From positions 1 to 35,905 of the forward strand of contig JAJRTA010000251.1 of assembly GCA_024278515.1 (NCBI GenBank): a DNA stretch of 35,905 nucleotides. The letters run 5' to 3'. Shown here piece by piece: positions 16,850 to 25,493 of the stretch; the first letter of the stretch is position 1, and each line of letters begins with the position of its first letter. Source of the DNA: Candidatus Zixiibacteriota bacterium. Its GTDB lineage: Bacteria; Zixibacteria; MSB-5A5; GN15; FEB-12. The position numbers were made by a program, and so were the translations under genes. The notes under the pieces are model-generated. The model saw only the letters and a list, made by a program, of their open reading frames with translations, made no database searches and was not told the origin of the DNA.

Positions 16850-18725
16850 AATCAATCCCCTCGAGTTCTTCAAGAAGAGCGTACAGGTTCAACAACTCGT
16901 TTTCGATTTCGCTTTTCTGGTTGGTTGCCCGGTTCAACTCTTCCCAGTCCTCCGGTGATATTTCGTTTTCAAGTTCCTGCTGTACTTTTTTGAGTTCGGT
17001 TTCAAGCTCTTCGATCTGTTCTTTGGTCTTTTGCAGTTTTTTCTTGTGACGTCCGCGCTGTCGGGATTTTTCTTTGAAGGCGAGGTAGTCATCTTTGGAC
17101 TTCGGTTCTTTCGGTTTTGTGGTTTCAACGGATGTTTCTGTTTTCTCTTTGAAATAAGCGTAATTACCGTTGTAAATCGTGGCTTTACCGTCATTCAAAT
17201 AAACAATCCGATCAACCACTCGATCCAGAAAATATCGATCATGGCTGACTATAAGACAACTGCCGTCATATTCCAGCAATGCTTCTTCCAGCCGTTCGCG
17301 CGAATCCATATCGAGATGGTTGGTCGGCTCGTCAAAGATGATAAGATTGGCCGGATGGTACAACAGTCGCGCCAGTGACAGTTTGGTTTTTTCGCCGCCT
17401 GAGAGGCTGGCCACGAGCTTAAAGGGGTCTTCGCCGGAAAAACCGAACCGCGCCAGATAGGAACGGATTCTGCCGATGGCCGCCATCGGTTCCATCTCCC
17501 ACATCGAATCGAGCACTGTCGACTCCGGGTCAAGGTCGGATAGCTCCTGATCAAAATAGGCGACATCCACCTGGTGTCCCAGTCGTATCTCGCCGCGAAC
17601 CGGCGTCAGCTCTCCGATCAATGTTTTCAGAAAAGTTGACTTGCCGGAGCCGTTGCGGCCGATAATACCGACCTTTTCCCCGCGGTATACATCAAGAGTA
17701 AGACTGTCAACCACCGCCGTATCACCATAGCCGAGACCGGCTTCCTTTACCGAAAGCACCAGAGCATAAGACCGTCCCGACGACTGCATTCCGATCTTTA
17801 CCGTGGAACCTTCCCCTTTGGGTTTGGCCAGTCTTTTTATCCGACCGAGATACTTGAGCCTGGATTGCGCCTGTCTGGTTTTCTGACCGGCCATGTGCCG
17901 TCTGACAAACTCCTCCAGCCGTTTGATCTCTTCCTGCTGGTGACGATAGAGATGTTCATGCTGATCGCGGCGGGCCTGACGTTCCTTCAGATAGTTGTCA
18001 AGGCCGCCGGTGTAGAATTCCAGCCGGGCGTGTCGCAATTCCCAGATTTTGTCGACAGTTGCCGACAAAAACATCCGGTCGTGCGAAACAACCACAAAAC
18101 TCCGCTCGGTTTCCCTGAGATATTCTTCCAGCCATTGCGTTGACTCGATATCAAGGTGGTTGGTCGGTTCGTCCAGGAGCAAAAGGTTGCCTTTCCCGGC
18201 CAGCGCTTTGGCCAGTCCGGCCCGATTCCGCTCGCCCCCGGAGAAGTTTTTGAGCCGGTCGGGGAAACGATGTTTTTCAAATCCGAGACCATGCAGGATG
18301 GTATGTACATCGTTTTCAAAATTGAACCCGCCTTCCAGCTCGAACTTGTTCTGCAACTCACCCAGACGGTCCAGGCGGTCCCGGTCGTGAGGATGAAATT
18401 GCAGCTCATGCTCCAGCCCGGTGATTTCTTTTCGCATTTCCGCCAGATCGTCACGCGCCGAGGCCACATACTCAAACAGGGTCAGATCACCATAGCCTGA
18501 GGTTTCCTGCTCGATGTAGTCGATTGAGCATTTCTTCGAGCGATGGACCTTCCCGTTTTCAAGTTCCATGCGACCGGAGATGATTTCAAACAGGGTCGTC
18601 TTGCCGCAGCCGTTCTTGCCGACCAGACCTATGCGGTCACCGGTTTTGATTGCGAAGGAAACATCTTCGAGAATTGTCTGGTGGTTGAACTTGAGTGATA
18701 ACCGTTCAGCCGTGACCAGTGTCAT
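16842..18725 (-). CDS. ABC-F family ATPase (Uup/YdiF-like ribosome-associated)
   Basis: A cytoplasmic duplicated ABC ATPase without membrane domains, 627 residues. Domain 1 has Walker A GKNGCGKTT (36-44), signature FSGGERNRAGLAKAL and Walker B LLLLDEPTNHLD. Domain 2 has GRNGSGKST, LSGGEKTKLSLARLL and FDEPTNHLDMDS. The inter-domain linker is the charged ABC-F type. A C-terminal coiled coil (about 560-627, KKLQKTKEQIEELETELKKVQQELE) resembles the Uup/YdiF group. ABC-F proteins act on ribosomes, in translation-factor or antibiotic-protection roles; which applies here is not evident. The ATG overlaps the preceding stop by 4 bp (ATGA). Confidence 0.94.
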   Translation of the reverse strand: MTLVTAERLSLKFNHQTILEDVSFAIKTGDRIGLVGKNGCGKTTLFEIISGRMELENGKVHRSKKCSIDYIEQETSGYGDLTLFEYVASARDDLAEMRKEITGLEHELQFHPHDRDRLDRLGELQNKFELEGGFNFENDVHTILHGLGFEKHRFPDRLKNFSGGERNRAGLAKALAGKGNLLLLDEPTNHLDIESTQWLEEYLRETERSFVVVSHDRMFLSATVDKIWELRHARLEFYTGGLDNYLKERQARRDQHEHLYRHQQEEIKRLEEFVRRHMAGQKTRQAQSRLKYLGRIKRLAKPKGEGSTVKIGMQSSGRSYALVLSVKEAGLGYGDTAVVDSLTLDVYRGEKVGIIGRNGSGKSTFLKTLIGELTPVRGEIRLGHQVDVAYFDQELSDLDPESTVLDSMWEMEPMAAIGRIRSYLARFGFSGEDPFKLVASLSGGEKTKLSLARLLYHPANLIIFDEPTNHLDMDSRERLEEALLEYDGSCLIVSHDRYFLDRVVDRIVYLNDGKATIYNGNYAYFKEKTETSVETTKPKEPKSKDDYLAFKEKSRQRGRHKKKLQKTKEQIEELETELKKVQQELENEISPEDWEELNRATNQKSEIENELLNLYALLEELEGIDFD

Positions 18726-20374
18726 GGCGATTCCTCGGTGTCACTGCCCCGCGCAAGGAGCATTTCGGCCAGCAGTAAGCCGGCCACGATCCACAGCAGC
18801 AGTTGCCAGAGTTCTTTGCCGAAGCGGAGTTCCGATACGGCCGCCGCCAGATCGGTCCCCGGCTCGAATTGATGGCTTTCGTCGAGACCAAGCGCGGTCT
18901 TCATCTGATCGGAATCCACCGCGGTCAGATCAGACTCGGCCGGGTTGATATTCAGCGCGAACCTGTCCACTTCCTGACCGAGGTAACTTACGCGATAGAT
19001 ACCGGGCTGATCGGTCGGCATCGGGCGGAAAACCAGCCGGTCGGATTCTTCCTCCGGGGGAATCGAATAAACCGAACTGTCCGGTGTCTGAAGCAAAAGA
19101 GACGCCTGCACCGAACCGCGGATATTCACGCTGCGCACGATCGGATCGCCCACCAGCAATTTCAGCTCTACTGTACTCAGGTCAGCCGCAAGGTACTCGA
19201 TAATTCTCGAAACAAACGGCACAAAGAACGCGTGGCCGGTCAAATCGGAAAATGTCGGAGCCATTGGACCGGTAAAGGTCAGCACATGACCGTTACCGTA
19301 CCGGTTTTCCACCAGAGCCGGACGGTCACCCGTAAAACGAAGAAGCACACGAGTGTCGCCGGCTACGCTCAGACGGGGCAGGGTGTAAAACTTCACTTCG
19401 GGCGGTCGGCCTTCCCTGAAGCCGAAAACGGAAAAGATGGGATGTTCCAGGTTGACCGAGCTGAAAGTGTAATATCCGGCGCGGGTGAATGATTTTTTGG
19501 CCGCCTGATCAAAAGTAATGCCGGTGGCCTGCGCCCACTTGCTGTTGAAATAATCAATATCGGTATCAGCCGAGTAGGTCACGAAAAGAGATTTGCCGCG
19601 ATCGACAAACGACCACAGTCGTTCGATATAACTGTCACCGATCCGCGGGGCGCCGGCCAGCACGATAACATCATAGTCCCGGAAATTGATGCCGGATAGT
19701 TGATCCGGCAGAGTCTGTTTGACCGACCAGTATTGGTTGATACCGGGTGAGGGGGAGAGAGCCAGAGAGACAAAGTCGGCCACGGCATCGCCCCGGATTA
19801 CAAGCACGTTGAACCGATCAGGAATGTGCAGGCTGAAATAGAAACGGTTGTCGCCCGCAAATTTGTCATCCGACAACTCGACCCAGCCGCTGTGAAAACC
19901 GGTATAGGAAACAGTTCGCGTAAACCGCACAACCGCCTCCTGACCGGCCTCCACGCGGACATCAGTCTGTGAAACACGATTGCCGTCCATATACAGCGAC
20001 GCGATCAAGTCATCACGATCCTCGGAACCGTAGTTTTTGATTACCGCGGAAAGCTCAAACTCATGGCCCGGCATCAGGAGACGGCCGCCGAAATCGAGAC
20101 TCGTTATGCCGCAGTTCTCGACCGGCTCAAGCGGCAACTCGATAAAACAGACGCGGATGTCCGAGGGTTTCTCAAGCGGCTGTTCCGGAAGGTTACGCCG
20201 TTGACGGTCCGTTATCAGGTAGATTTCGCGGTTCAGATTGTCGGAGTTTTCAAGCAGTTCAAAAGCATGGTCGATCCCTGAATTAAGATCAGCAATGGCC
20301 GCGCCCGGTTGCAAACGGCTGAGAAGTTCCGTGGGCGTAGACGCGGAAACAAACATAGCTTCATCATCCGACAT
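18722..20374 (-). pseudogene. BatA-like / VWA protein, C-terminal part after an in-frame TAA
   Basis: The larger C-terminal piece (550 residues) of a protein whose N-terminal part is at 20378-20797. The two are in the same frame, separated only by TAA and AAA (TAA-AAA-ATG, 20380-20372). It begins inside the von Willebrand A fold: AIADLNSGIDHAFELL and NREIYLITDRQ continue the VWA domain whose MIDAS motif lies in the upstream piece. Beyond it are beta-rich extracytoplasmic repeats, a GATase1-like Rossmann segment (YDVIVLAGAPRIGDSYIERLW), and a C-terminal helix (LWQLLLWIVAGLLLAEMLLA) that anchors the protein. Reinitiation at the ATG at 20374 is possible but would give half a VWA domain. It overlaps the ABC-F start by 4 bp. 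Rejoined length is 691 residues. Confidence 0.75.
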
Positions 20375-20377
20375 TTT

Positions 20378-20797
20378 TTAACCGCCGATCGGCAGTAAAA
20401 CCACCTGGTCGGCTTCTCCGAATGTTTCCAGCAACTCTCCGGCTCGTTTTTTAGCCAGCTCGAACAGGTTCCCGTCGGCAACATACCGGTTCATCGACGC
20501 GGAATTGTCGAAAAGTATCACCGCCGAAACCGAAGCATGAGAACCTACCCCCCCCTCCTGCAAGGTGGGGCGGGCAAAAGCCAGCACTACCCCCAGAATG
20601 ATCAGCATACGCAGAATCAGCAACAGCAGTTGTCGAATCTTCAGGCGACGCACCTGCCGTCGTTGCATCGCTTTCAGATGCCTCAGCGATGAAAACTCGA
20701 TCACCTTCACCCGGCGTTTGGAAAACAGGTGGATAATCAGCGGTATCAACGCGGCGGCGGCGGCGAACAGGACGGTTGAGTTCAGAAAGCTGAGCAT
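20378..20797 (-). pseudogene. BatA-like N-terminal membrane/VWA fragment ending at a premature TAA
   Basis: A 139-residue N-terminal piece of a BatA/aerotolerance-type protein. It has a first membrane helix (TVLFAAAAALIPLIIHLF), the basic BatA N-terminal motif (SKRRVKVIEFSSLRHLKAMQRRQVRRLKIRQLLLL), a second helix (to about 75) and the beginning of a VWA domain with the MIDAS motif DNSAS (D97, S99, S101). It stops at VVLLPIGG with TAA in the middle of the VWA fold. The next in-frame codons continue it (see 18722-20374). One base substitution (GAA, CAA or AAA to TAA) would explain the break. Bat proteins are envelope proteins tied to stress tolerance in other bacteria. It lies 10 bp after the TPR gene stop. 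Confidence 0.8.
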
Positions 20798-20807
20798 CTG
20801 TGATTAT

Positions 20808-22715
20808 CTAACGGCTGTAAGTTGTTTCGAGATACTGTCGGGCCTGGCGTTGATGATAAGTTGCCGATGAAATCGCCAGCACCTGCGCGTAATGTTCTTT
20901 GGCCGCTTCTCTGTCACCTTTCAGGTCGGCCAGTTTTCCGAGATAAAGATGGGTCATGCCGAGGTAGAAAGGACGAGTTTCGAGAAAGAGCGCTCCCTTA
21001 AGATAACTCTCCGCCGCTTTATACTTATCGAGACCGAGATATGACATCCCGAGCCATAGATGGACGGTTGGTGCCGGACCGCCGGTTTGCAGCGATGCTT
21101 CCAGCGCGCGGATTGCCTGGATGAAATACTGCTCGGCCAGGGCCTGGTCACTCTTGTCGTCCGATTCGCGCAACAGCTCCGCCAGCACGATCATACTGCC
21201 CAGATCAGGCCCGCCCTTGGAGGGGTTTTCCATCACCACTTCCAACTGCTTTCGCGCCTGATCGATTTCTCCCCGATGAATATAGAGCATGGCAAGGTTG
21301 AACCGCACGCTTTGATCGGTCGAATCGAGATCAAAAGCGGTGAACAGATCTTTGGCCGCTTCGTCGTACAAACCGTTCATCATCCGGTAAGATCCAAGGG
21401 CCTTCCACTGGCGGGCCGAACTGCTTTCCAGTTGCACCAGTTGATACTGTACATCGGTGGCCGAGTAATAGTCACCGTTGTAGAAGCAGGCCCGTTTCAA
21501 AAGCGCCAGAAGTGCCAGCGAATCGGTATGGTTCTGAGCTTTTCCCACGGCCGCACGGGCATAACGGAGCATCAGCCGGTAATCGAACATTGCTTCGGCC
21601 AGTTCCGCGTGGTAAAGCAGGGCACTACCGTCGATTGTGGAAGTATCGACGAAATGCATCCAGTTTTTCTCCAGTTCCTCGATCGAACTTCCGAACTGTT
21701 CTTCAAGCACGTTGCGAAGATTGAGATCATCAGCCGCCCGGTAAAACTGTTTGAATCGGTTGAATCCGTACTCGTTGACAAGGTACATTACAAATGTGGC
21801 CGCCGTACGGTCGGCGATATACGGATCGGCCGTATAATACTGCCACGTGTCGAGAAATGTATCAAGCGGCAGGGCCAGTCCCCGATCGACAATTTCCTTC
21901 ATGTCAAAAATCGCCAGCGAAAGATAGTTGGCGAGTCCCTCGGACACAAACGGCGGAGCATAACCGTAATTGCGCAGGACTATAGTGTAGGATAAAATAA
22001 ACGGATCGGCGGTGTTCATCTCCTGAGTGAAAAGGGCATGAGCCGTGGCGCGTGTCGGATCAACAGCCATGGCAAACCGCTTGTCCCAGATCACCGACGG
22101 CACCAGGCAGGGGCATAGATACACTGAGTATTTACCCGGCAGGCTGAAATTGTAGAGGTCCTGGATACGATTGTAGTGTTCCTCAAGAATACCTTTGACG
22201 GTGGTCCAGTAGAAATCACCCAGTGAGTTCGGGACGTAATGGATATCAAGATGAGCCGACGGCTGTATGTTAAACGTTCCCTCTTCATGATGATCGAATT
22301 CGCAAATGACCGAGTCCGGCTCTATCTTCTTCAGGGGCACCAGCTCAAACAGGTACTTTGTTGAATTCTTACCCTCGATATCACTGAGCCGGGCGGGCAG
22401 ACCGTATTCGACCCGAAAGTTTCGCGAGTAGGTGTTGGCTCCGGGGCCGAGAGTTATCAGGTGCACGGTGAATTCACAGCCTGAGGTATCGGCGGCCTTG
22501 ATCTCTATATCCAGCGAAAACGTAAGTAAAAATCCGGAGGTCGTCGTCCCGATCAGAAAGCTGTTGGTATCGCTGAACAGCAGATGGTTGGCGCCGTTGT
22601 TCGGATCAGTCTGGTAGATATTGATTGCTCCTTCGATTCCCTCCGCCGAGCGAACAGGTAAAGCCAGCGAACCGAAAAGAGTAATAATCGAGCTTAGAAC
22701 AATAGCAATCTTCAT
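20808..22715 (-). CDS. secreted TPR protein with a degenerate gluzincin (MA-family) peptidase domain
   Basis: A 635-residue exported protein. Signal peptide 1-23 (MKIAIVLSSIITLFGSLALPVRS). About residues 155-330 resemble the MA-like gluzincin fold: LDIHYVPNSLGDFY, then PPFVSEGLANYLS (SEG at 258-260), where active relatives carry a zinc-binding HExxH about 15 residues earlier. Here that position reads LSYTI (241-245), so the zinc site is lost and the domain is probably non-catalytic. From about 370 to 630 it has five or more TPR-like helix pairs. Start at 22715 is preferred: AAGGTG lies just upstream and a signal peptide follows; an alternative ATG at 22769 overlaps the comB stop (TAATG). Likely a periplasmic binding or scaffold protein. 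Confidence 0.78.
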   Translation of the reverse strand: MKIAIVLSSIITLFGSLALPVRSAEGIEGAINIYQTDPNNGANHLLFSDTNSFLIGTTTSGFLLTFSLDIEIKAADTSGCEFTVHLITLGPGANTYSRNFRVEYGLPARLSDIEGKNSTKYLFELVPLKKIEPDSVICEFDHHEEGTFNIQPSAHLDIHYVPNSLGDFYWTTVKGILEEHYNRIQDLYNFSLPGKYSVYLCPCLVPSVIWDKRFAMAVDPTRATAHALFTQEMNTADPFILSYTIVLRNYGYAPPFVSEGLANYLSLAIFDMKEIVDRGLALPLDTFLDTWQYYTADPYIADRTAATFVMYLVNEYGFNRFKQFYRAADDLNLRNVLEEQFGSSIEELEKNWMHFVDTSTIDGSALLYHAELAEAMFDYRLMLRYARAAVGKAQNHTDSLALLALLKRACFYNGDYYSATDVQYQLVQLESSSARQWKALGSYRMMNGLYDEAAKDLFTAFDLDSTDQSVRFNLAMLYIHRGEIDQARKQLEVVMENPSKGGPDLGSMIVLAELLRESDDKSDQALAEQYFIQAIRALEASLQTGGPAPTVHLWLGMSYLGLDKYKAAESYLKGALFLETRPFYLGMTHLYLGKLADLKGDREAAKEHYAQVLAISSATYHQRQARQYLETTYSR

Positions 22716-22768
22716 TTGCACCTTATACCTTAAGAAAGCTGAAAAGACGACAACAGCCTTTTTACCCA

Positions 22769-23497
22769 TTACCGGTCGTCCGGAATTAATCGACCTTCAT
22801 GCAGAAACGGAAGAACCGGTATGGAGTCGGTGGCCGCCGCTACATCCAGATCATTTTCGAAACCAAGACGGCTGAGAAACCGGCCATGTTCACTCTGAGC
22901 AATCGTCTGTTTGATCGCGCTCTTGTTGCTGCGATAGAGCAACATAGCCAGTGATCCGGCGTCGTTCAACGTCAGTTTGATCTTCTTGTCGGTGGCCAGT
23001 AAATGCAGAAGCATCCCGCCGCAGATGGTGTCTTCGATAGAAAACTGTCCGCTCCGTCCGGCGCAAAATATCACCAGATCTCTCCCTTCCCTGGCCACCC
23101 GGTCAGCCACCTTCGAGATATTGGTCAGGCTGCACGACAAAGTCAGGGCGGCCCCGGTAGCTTTCAGAAATGCTTCCGTGCCGTTGGTCGTGGTCATCAC
23201 CACATATTTGCCGCCGACCGCTTCGGCGCTGAATTCCGACGGCGAGTTGCCCAGTTGAAAGTTCTCTATCCTGACCCCCTGACGCTCCCCGGCCAGCACG
23301 GCCATATCGGAGCCGATCCTGGTCCACATTTCAACCGCTTCACCCGGTCCCTCGGTCGGTATAACACCCCGGGCGCCGGCCGCCAGCGCGGCGCTGATAC
23401 AGGTAGTGCAGCGAAGAACATCTATCACCACGGCCGTTTTGTCGGTAATCTCTGAAGCGGCGGCAGGTGTGGGGGTCAGGAACAGTTGAACATTCAT
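22769..23497 (-). CDS. ComB-family 2-phosphosulfolactate phosphatase-like protein
   Basis: A 242-residue member of the ComB family, whose archaeal founders remove phosphate from 2-phosphosulfolactate in coenzyme M synthesis. Family signatures are VIDVLRCTTCISAALAAGARGV, LAGERQGVRIENFQLGNSP and MTTTNGTEAFLKA, and a CGGMLLHLL segment near the C-terminal half. The protein is full length. No comA or comC homologue lies nearby, so a role in coenzyme M synthesis is not implied; bacterial ComB proteins are of largely unknown function. Start ATG at 23497 follows the gcvT stop by 9 bp, and its stop is 53 bp before the chosen start of the TPR gene. Confidence 0.92.
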   Translation of the reverse strand: MNVQLFLTPTPAAASEITDKTAVVIDVLRCTTCISAALAAGARGVIPTEGPGEAVEMWTRIGSDMAVLAGERQGVRIENFQLGNSPSEFSAEAVGGKYVVMTTTNGTEAFLKATGAALTLSCSLTNISKVADRVAREGRDLVIFCAGRSGQFSIEDTICGGMLLHLLATDKKIKLTLNDAGSLAMLLYRSNKSAIKQTIAQSEHGRFLSRLGFENDLDVAAATDSIPVLPFLHEGRLIPDDR

Positions 23498-23506
23498 AAT
23501 CCGGCC

Positions 23507-24613
23507 TTACCGATGTGAACCTTCCTTGTAGAACGGCGGCCTGACTACCCGGGCCGGGAACCTCCTGCCGCGAATCTCCAGTTCGACATGGCTGCCGATT
23601 CTGGCCAGACGGCGCGGCAGGTATCCAAGCGCGATCGGTTTCTGCAACGACGGTGAAAACACTCCCGAGGTCACTTTGCCGACCAGTTGATTGTCGGCAA
23701 TAAGATCGTAACCTTTTCGCGGTATAACACGACCGGACAACTCAAGGCAGACCAGACGACGGCTCGGTTTTTCTTCTTTGGTTCTTGCAAGGACATCCCT
23801 GCCGATGAAATCCTTGTCCAGATCGACAATCCAGCCCAGACCGGCTTCGATCGGGTTGGTGGTTTCATCTATGTCGTTGCCGTAGAGAGCCATTTTCATT
23901 TCAAGACGAAGACTGTCGCGCGCCGCCAGACCGATCAGTTTCAAATCATGTTTTTGTCCGGCTATGGTCACCGCCCTCCACAGCGGGTCGGTCTGGCCGG
24001 ATGTAAGATAAAGCTCGAAACCGTCCTCACCGGTGTAACCGGTGCGGGAAAACAACACCTGTTGGCCCGCCACCTCGGCGCTCGCCGCGGTATAGTAGGG
24101 CATGGCCTCAAGGTCATAATCCGTTAATTCGGAGAACAGCTTCTGCGCGTTCGGCCCCTGTATGGCCAGAAGACTGAAATCACCGGACCTGTTTACCAGA
24201 TCCACTTTGCCGTCCAGATGCGACTGGAGCCAGGCGAAATCCTTGTCGATATTGGCCGCGTTCACTACCAGCATATAGCGGTCTTCCAAACGGTAAACCA
24301 ACAGGTCGTCGACAATGCCGCCGTCCGGCCTGGTCATACAACTGTATTGGATTTGCCCTGTCTCAAGCGCCGCGACATTGTTGGTGGTCGTCCGCTGGAG
24401 AAACTCCCGCACATCCGGGCCGCTGACATCGAATTCTCCCATGTGCGATAGATCGAACAAACCGATATTGTCACGCACAGCCAGATGTTCGGCGTTGATT
24501 CCCTGATACTGAATCGGCATCATGAATCCGGCGAACTCGACCATACGGGCTCCGGCTTCTACGTGGTAGTCATAAAAAGCGGTTTTAACCGCCTGTTTTT
24601 CAAGCACTGTCAC
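23507..24613 (-). CDS. gcvT: glycine cleavage system T protein (aminomethyltransferase)
   Basis: Folate-dependent component that releases ammonia and passes a one-carbon unit from the aminomethyl-lipoyl H protein to tetrahydrofolate; 368 residues, the normal length. It shows FAGFMMPIQYQGI, DLSHMGEFDVSGPDV, the folate-binding region PDGGIVDDLLVYRL, TGYTGEDGFELYL, and the C-terminal barrel segment RRLVCLELSGRVIPRKGYDLI. The start is GTG at 24613 with GAGGA five bases upstream. No gcvH or gcvP lies in the window. It heads a run with comB and the TPR gene, from a predicted promoter just upstream, and its leader carries a GNRA hairpin (24623-24652). Confidence 0.97.
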   Translation of the reverse strand: MTVLEKQAVKTAFYDYHVEAGARMVEFAGFMMPIQYQGINAEHLAVRDNIGLFDLSHMGEFDVSGPDVREFLQRTTTNNVAALETGQIQYSCMTRPDGGIVDDLLVYRLEDRYMLVVNAANIDKDFAWLQSHLDGKVDLVNRSGDFSLLAIQGPNAQKLFSELTDYDLEAMPYYTAASAEVAGQQVLFSRTGYTGEDGFELYLTSGQTDPLWRAVTIAGQKHDLKLIGLAARDSLRLEMKMALYGNDIDETTNPIEAGLGWIVDLDKDFIGRDVLARTKEEKPSRRLVCLELSGRVIPRKGYDLIADNQLVGKVTSGVFSPSLQKPIALGYLPRRLARIGSHVELEIRGRRFPARVVRPPFYKEGSHR

Positions 24614-24622
24614 AGGTATCCT

Positions 24623-24652
24623 CGGTTACGGGCCTTTCGGCCCTGGTTACCG
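24623..24652 (-). other. GNRA-tetraloop hairpin in the gcvT leader
   Basis: On the minus strand GGGCC-GAAA-GGCCC (24643-24630) with an outer CGGT/ACCG stem (24652-24649 with 24626-24623). It overlaps or abuts the ribosome site GAGGA, so it could affect translation of gcvT. No glycine riboswitch consensus is present. Function is inference. Confidence 0.45.
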
Positions 24653-24657
24653 GCTCA

Positions 24658-24685
24658 AAGTTAGACCGAACAACCGAAATGTCAA
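24658..24685 (-). promoter_or_regulatory. candidate promoter for the gcvT-comB-TPR run
   Basis: On the minus strand a perfect TTGACA (24685-24680), a 16-base spacer, and a poor TAACTT (24663-24658, 3 of 6). The location, just after the preceding gene's stop and upstream of the gcvT leader, supports it. Confidence 0.4.
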
Positions 24686-24712
24686 CATCTTAGTTGGAAA
24701 GGCAATTCCCGG

Positions 24713-25390
24713 CTAACGAAGCTGGTAGACAAGAAGCCATCGTTTCAAATCTGCGAATTGCCAATAATGAAACTCATCGGCGTAGCAGCTCGTGAGATCA
24801 GATAGCTCCTGGCGCGCAGGGAAGTTCTTCACCACCTGGAAACGGCTGCCGTCAGGCAGGGTGCGAGTACGGATACGATTCCCCTGTTCGTCAAAATGTT
24901 CCGTTTCGCCTTCTGGCAGTTCACGCGGAAGCATGTCAAGGACTATCACAATACCGTTTGGGAGAAGTTTACGATGAAGGTTCTCAAGGAATGAAGACAG
25001 CCGTTCCAGCGGTATATGAGCCCACCAATCAGCCATGAAGGCAACCTCGCAACACTGCTCAACATCGTCAAGGGTGTAGGCGTTGCTTTCAACGAACTTT
25101 GGAGAAGTCGGCGTGTACTCTTTTTCCCGGGCGAGTTCGAGCATCGACCGATTAACGTCGGTGGCTGTTACATGTCGGCCTCGTTTTGCCAGCACCTGTG
25201 TCCAGTTGCCGGTGCCGCACGCGATTTCGAGGATATCCCGGCCGTCGATCATCGGCTCAAGCAATGCGATAACCGGCGCGAAAATCTTTTCCATCTGTTC
25301 GACGGAACGGTACGACATCAGTTCGTCATGGACAGGGGCGCGACGAGCGTAGTATTCATTCATTCCGTCAATAAGTCTGTCGCTATCCAT
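24713..25390 (-). CDS. class I SAM-dependent methyltransferase
   Basis: A 225-residue cytosolic methyltransferase, substrate unknown. Motif I is ILEIACGTGNWTQVLAKRG, followed by VTATDVNRSMLELAREK (acidic motif II end) and an ADWWAHIPLERLSSFLENLHRKLLPNGIVIVLDML segment typical of the methyltransferase core. I start it at ATG 25390 (MDSDRLIDGMNEYYARRA) because the codons further upstream run through a predicted terminator (25435-25464) and look non-coding. It is separated from the secreted CxxC gene by that terminator and from gcvT by a promoter, so it is probably transcribed alone. Confidence 0.85.
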   Translation of the reverse strand: MDSDRLIDGMNEYYARRAPVHDELMSYRSVEQMEKIFAPVIALLEPMIDGRDILEIACGTGNWTQVLAKRGRHVTATDVNRSMLELAREKEYTPTSPKFVESNAYTLDDVEQCCEVAFMADWWAHIPLERLSSFLENLHRKLLPNGIVIVLDMLPRELPEGETEHFDEQGNRIRTRTLPDGSRFQVVKNFPARQELSDLTSCYADEFHYWQFADLKRWLLVYQLR

Positions 25391-25434
25391 GGGCCTTGAT
25401 CTTCCGGGTTGACTTTCACCACCCTGTAAAGGAC

Positions 25435-25464
25435 AAAAAAAACCGCTCGGAGTCAACTGAACGG
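25435..25464 (-). terminator. rho-independent terminator after the CxxC secreted protein gene
   Basis: On the minus strand CCGTTC (25464-25459), a 10-base loop, GAGCGG (25448-25443) and then eight T residues (25442-25435). It lies 30 bp after the stop of the gene at 25494-25979. Confidence 0.7.
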
Positions 25465-25493
25465 GGTTGAACATATTACCGGACACTAAACCG

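Noticed and set aside
24614-24712. Glycine riboswitch upstream of gcvT
   Set aside because: The leader is short and none of the conserved glycine aptamer segments are visible.
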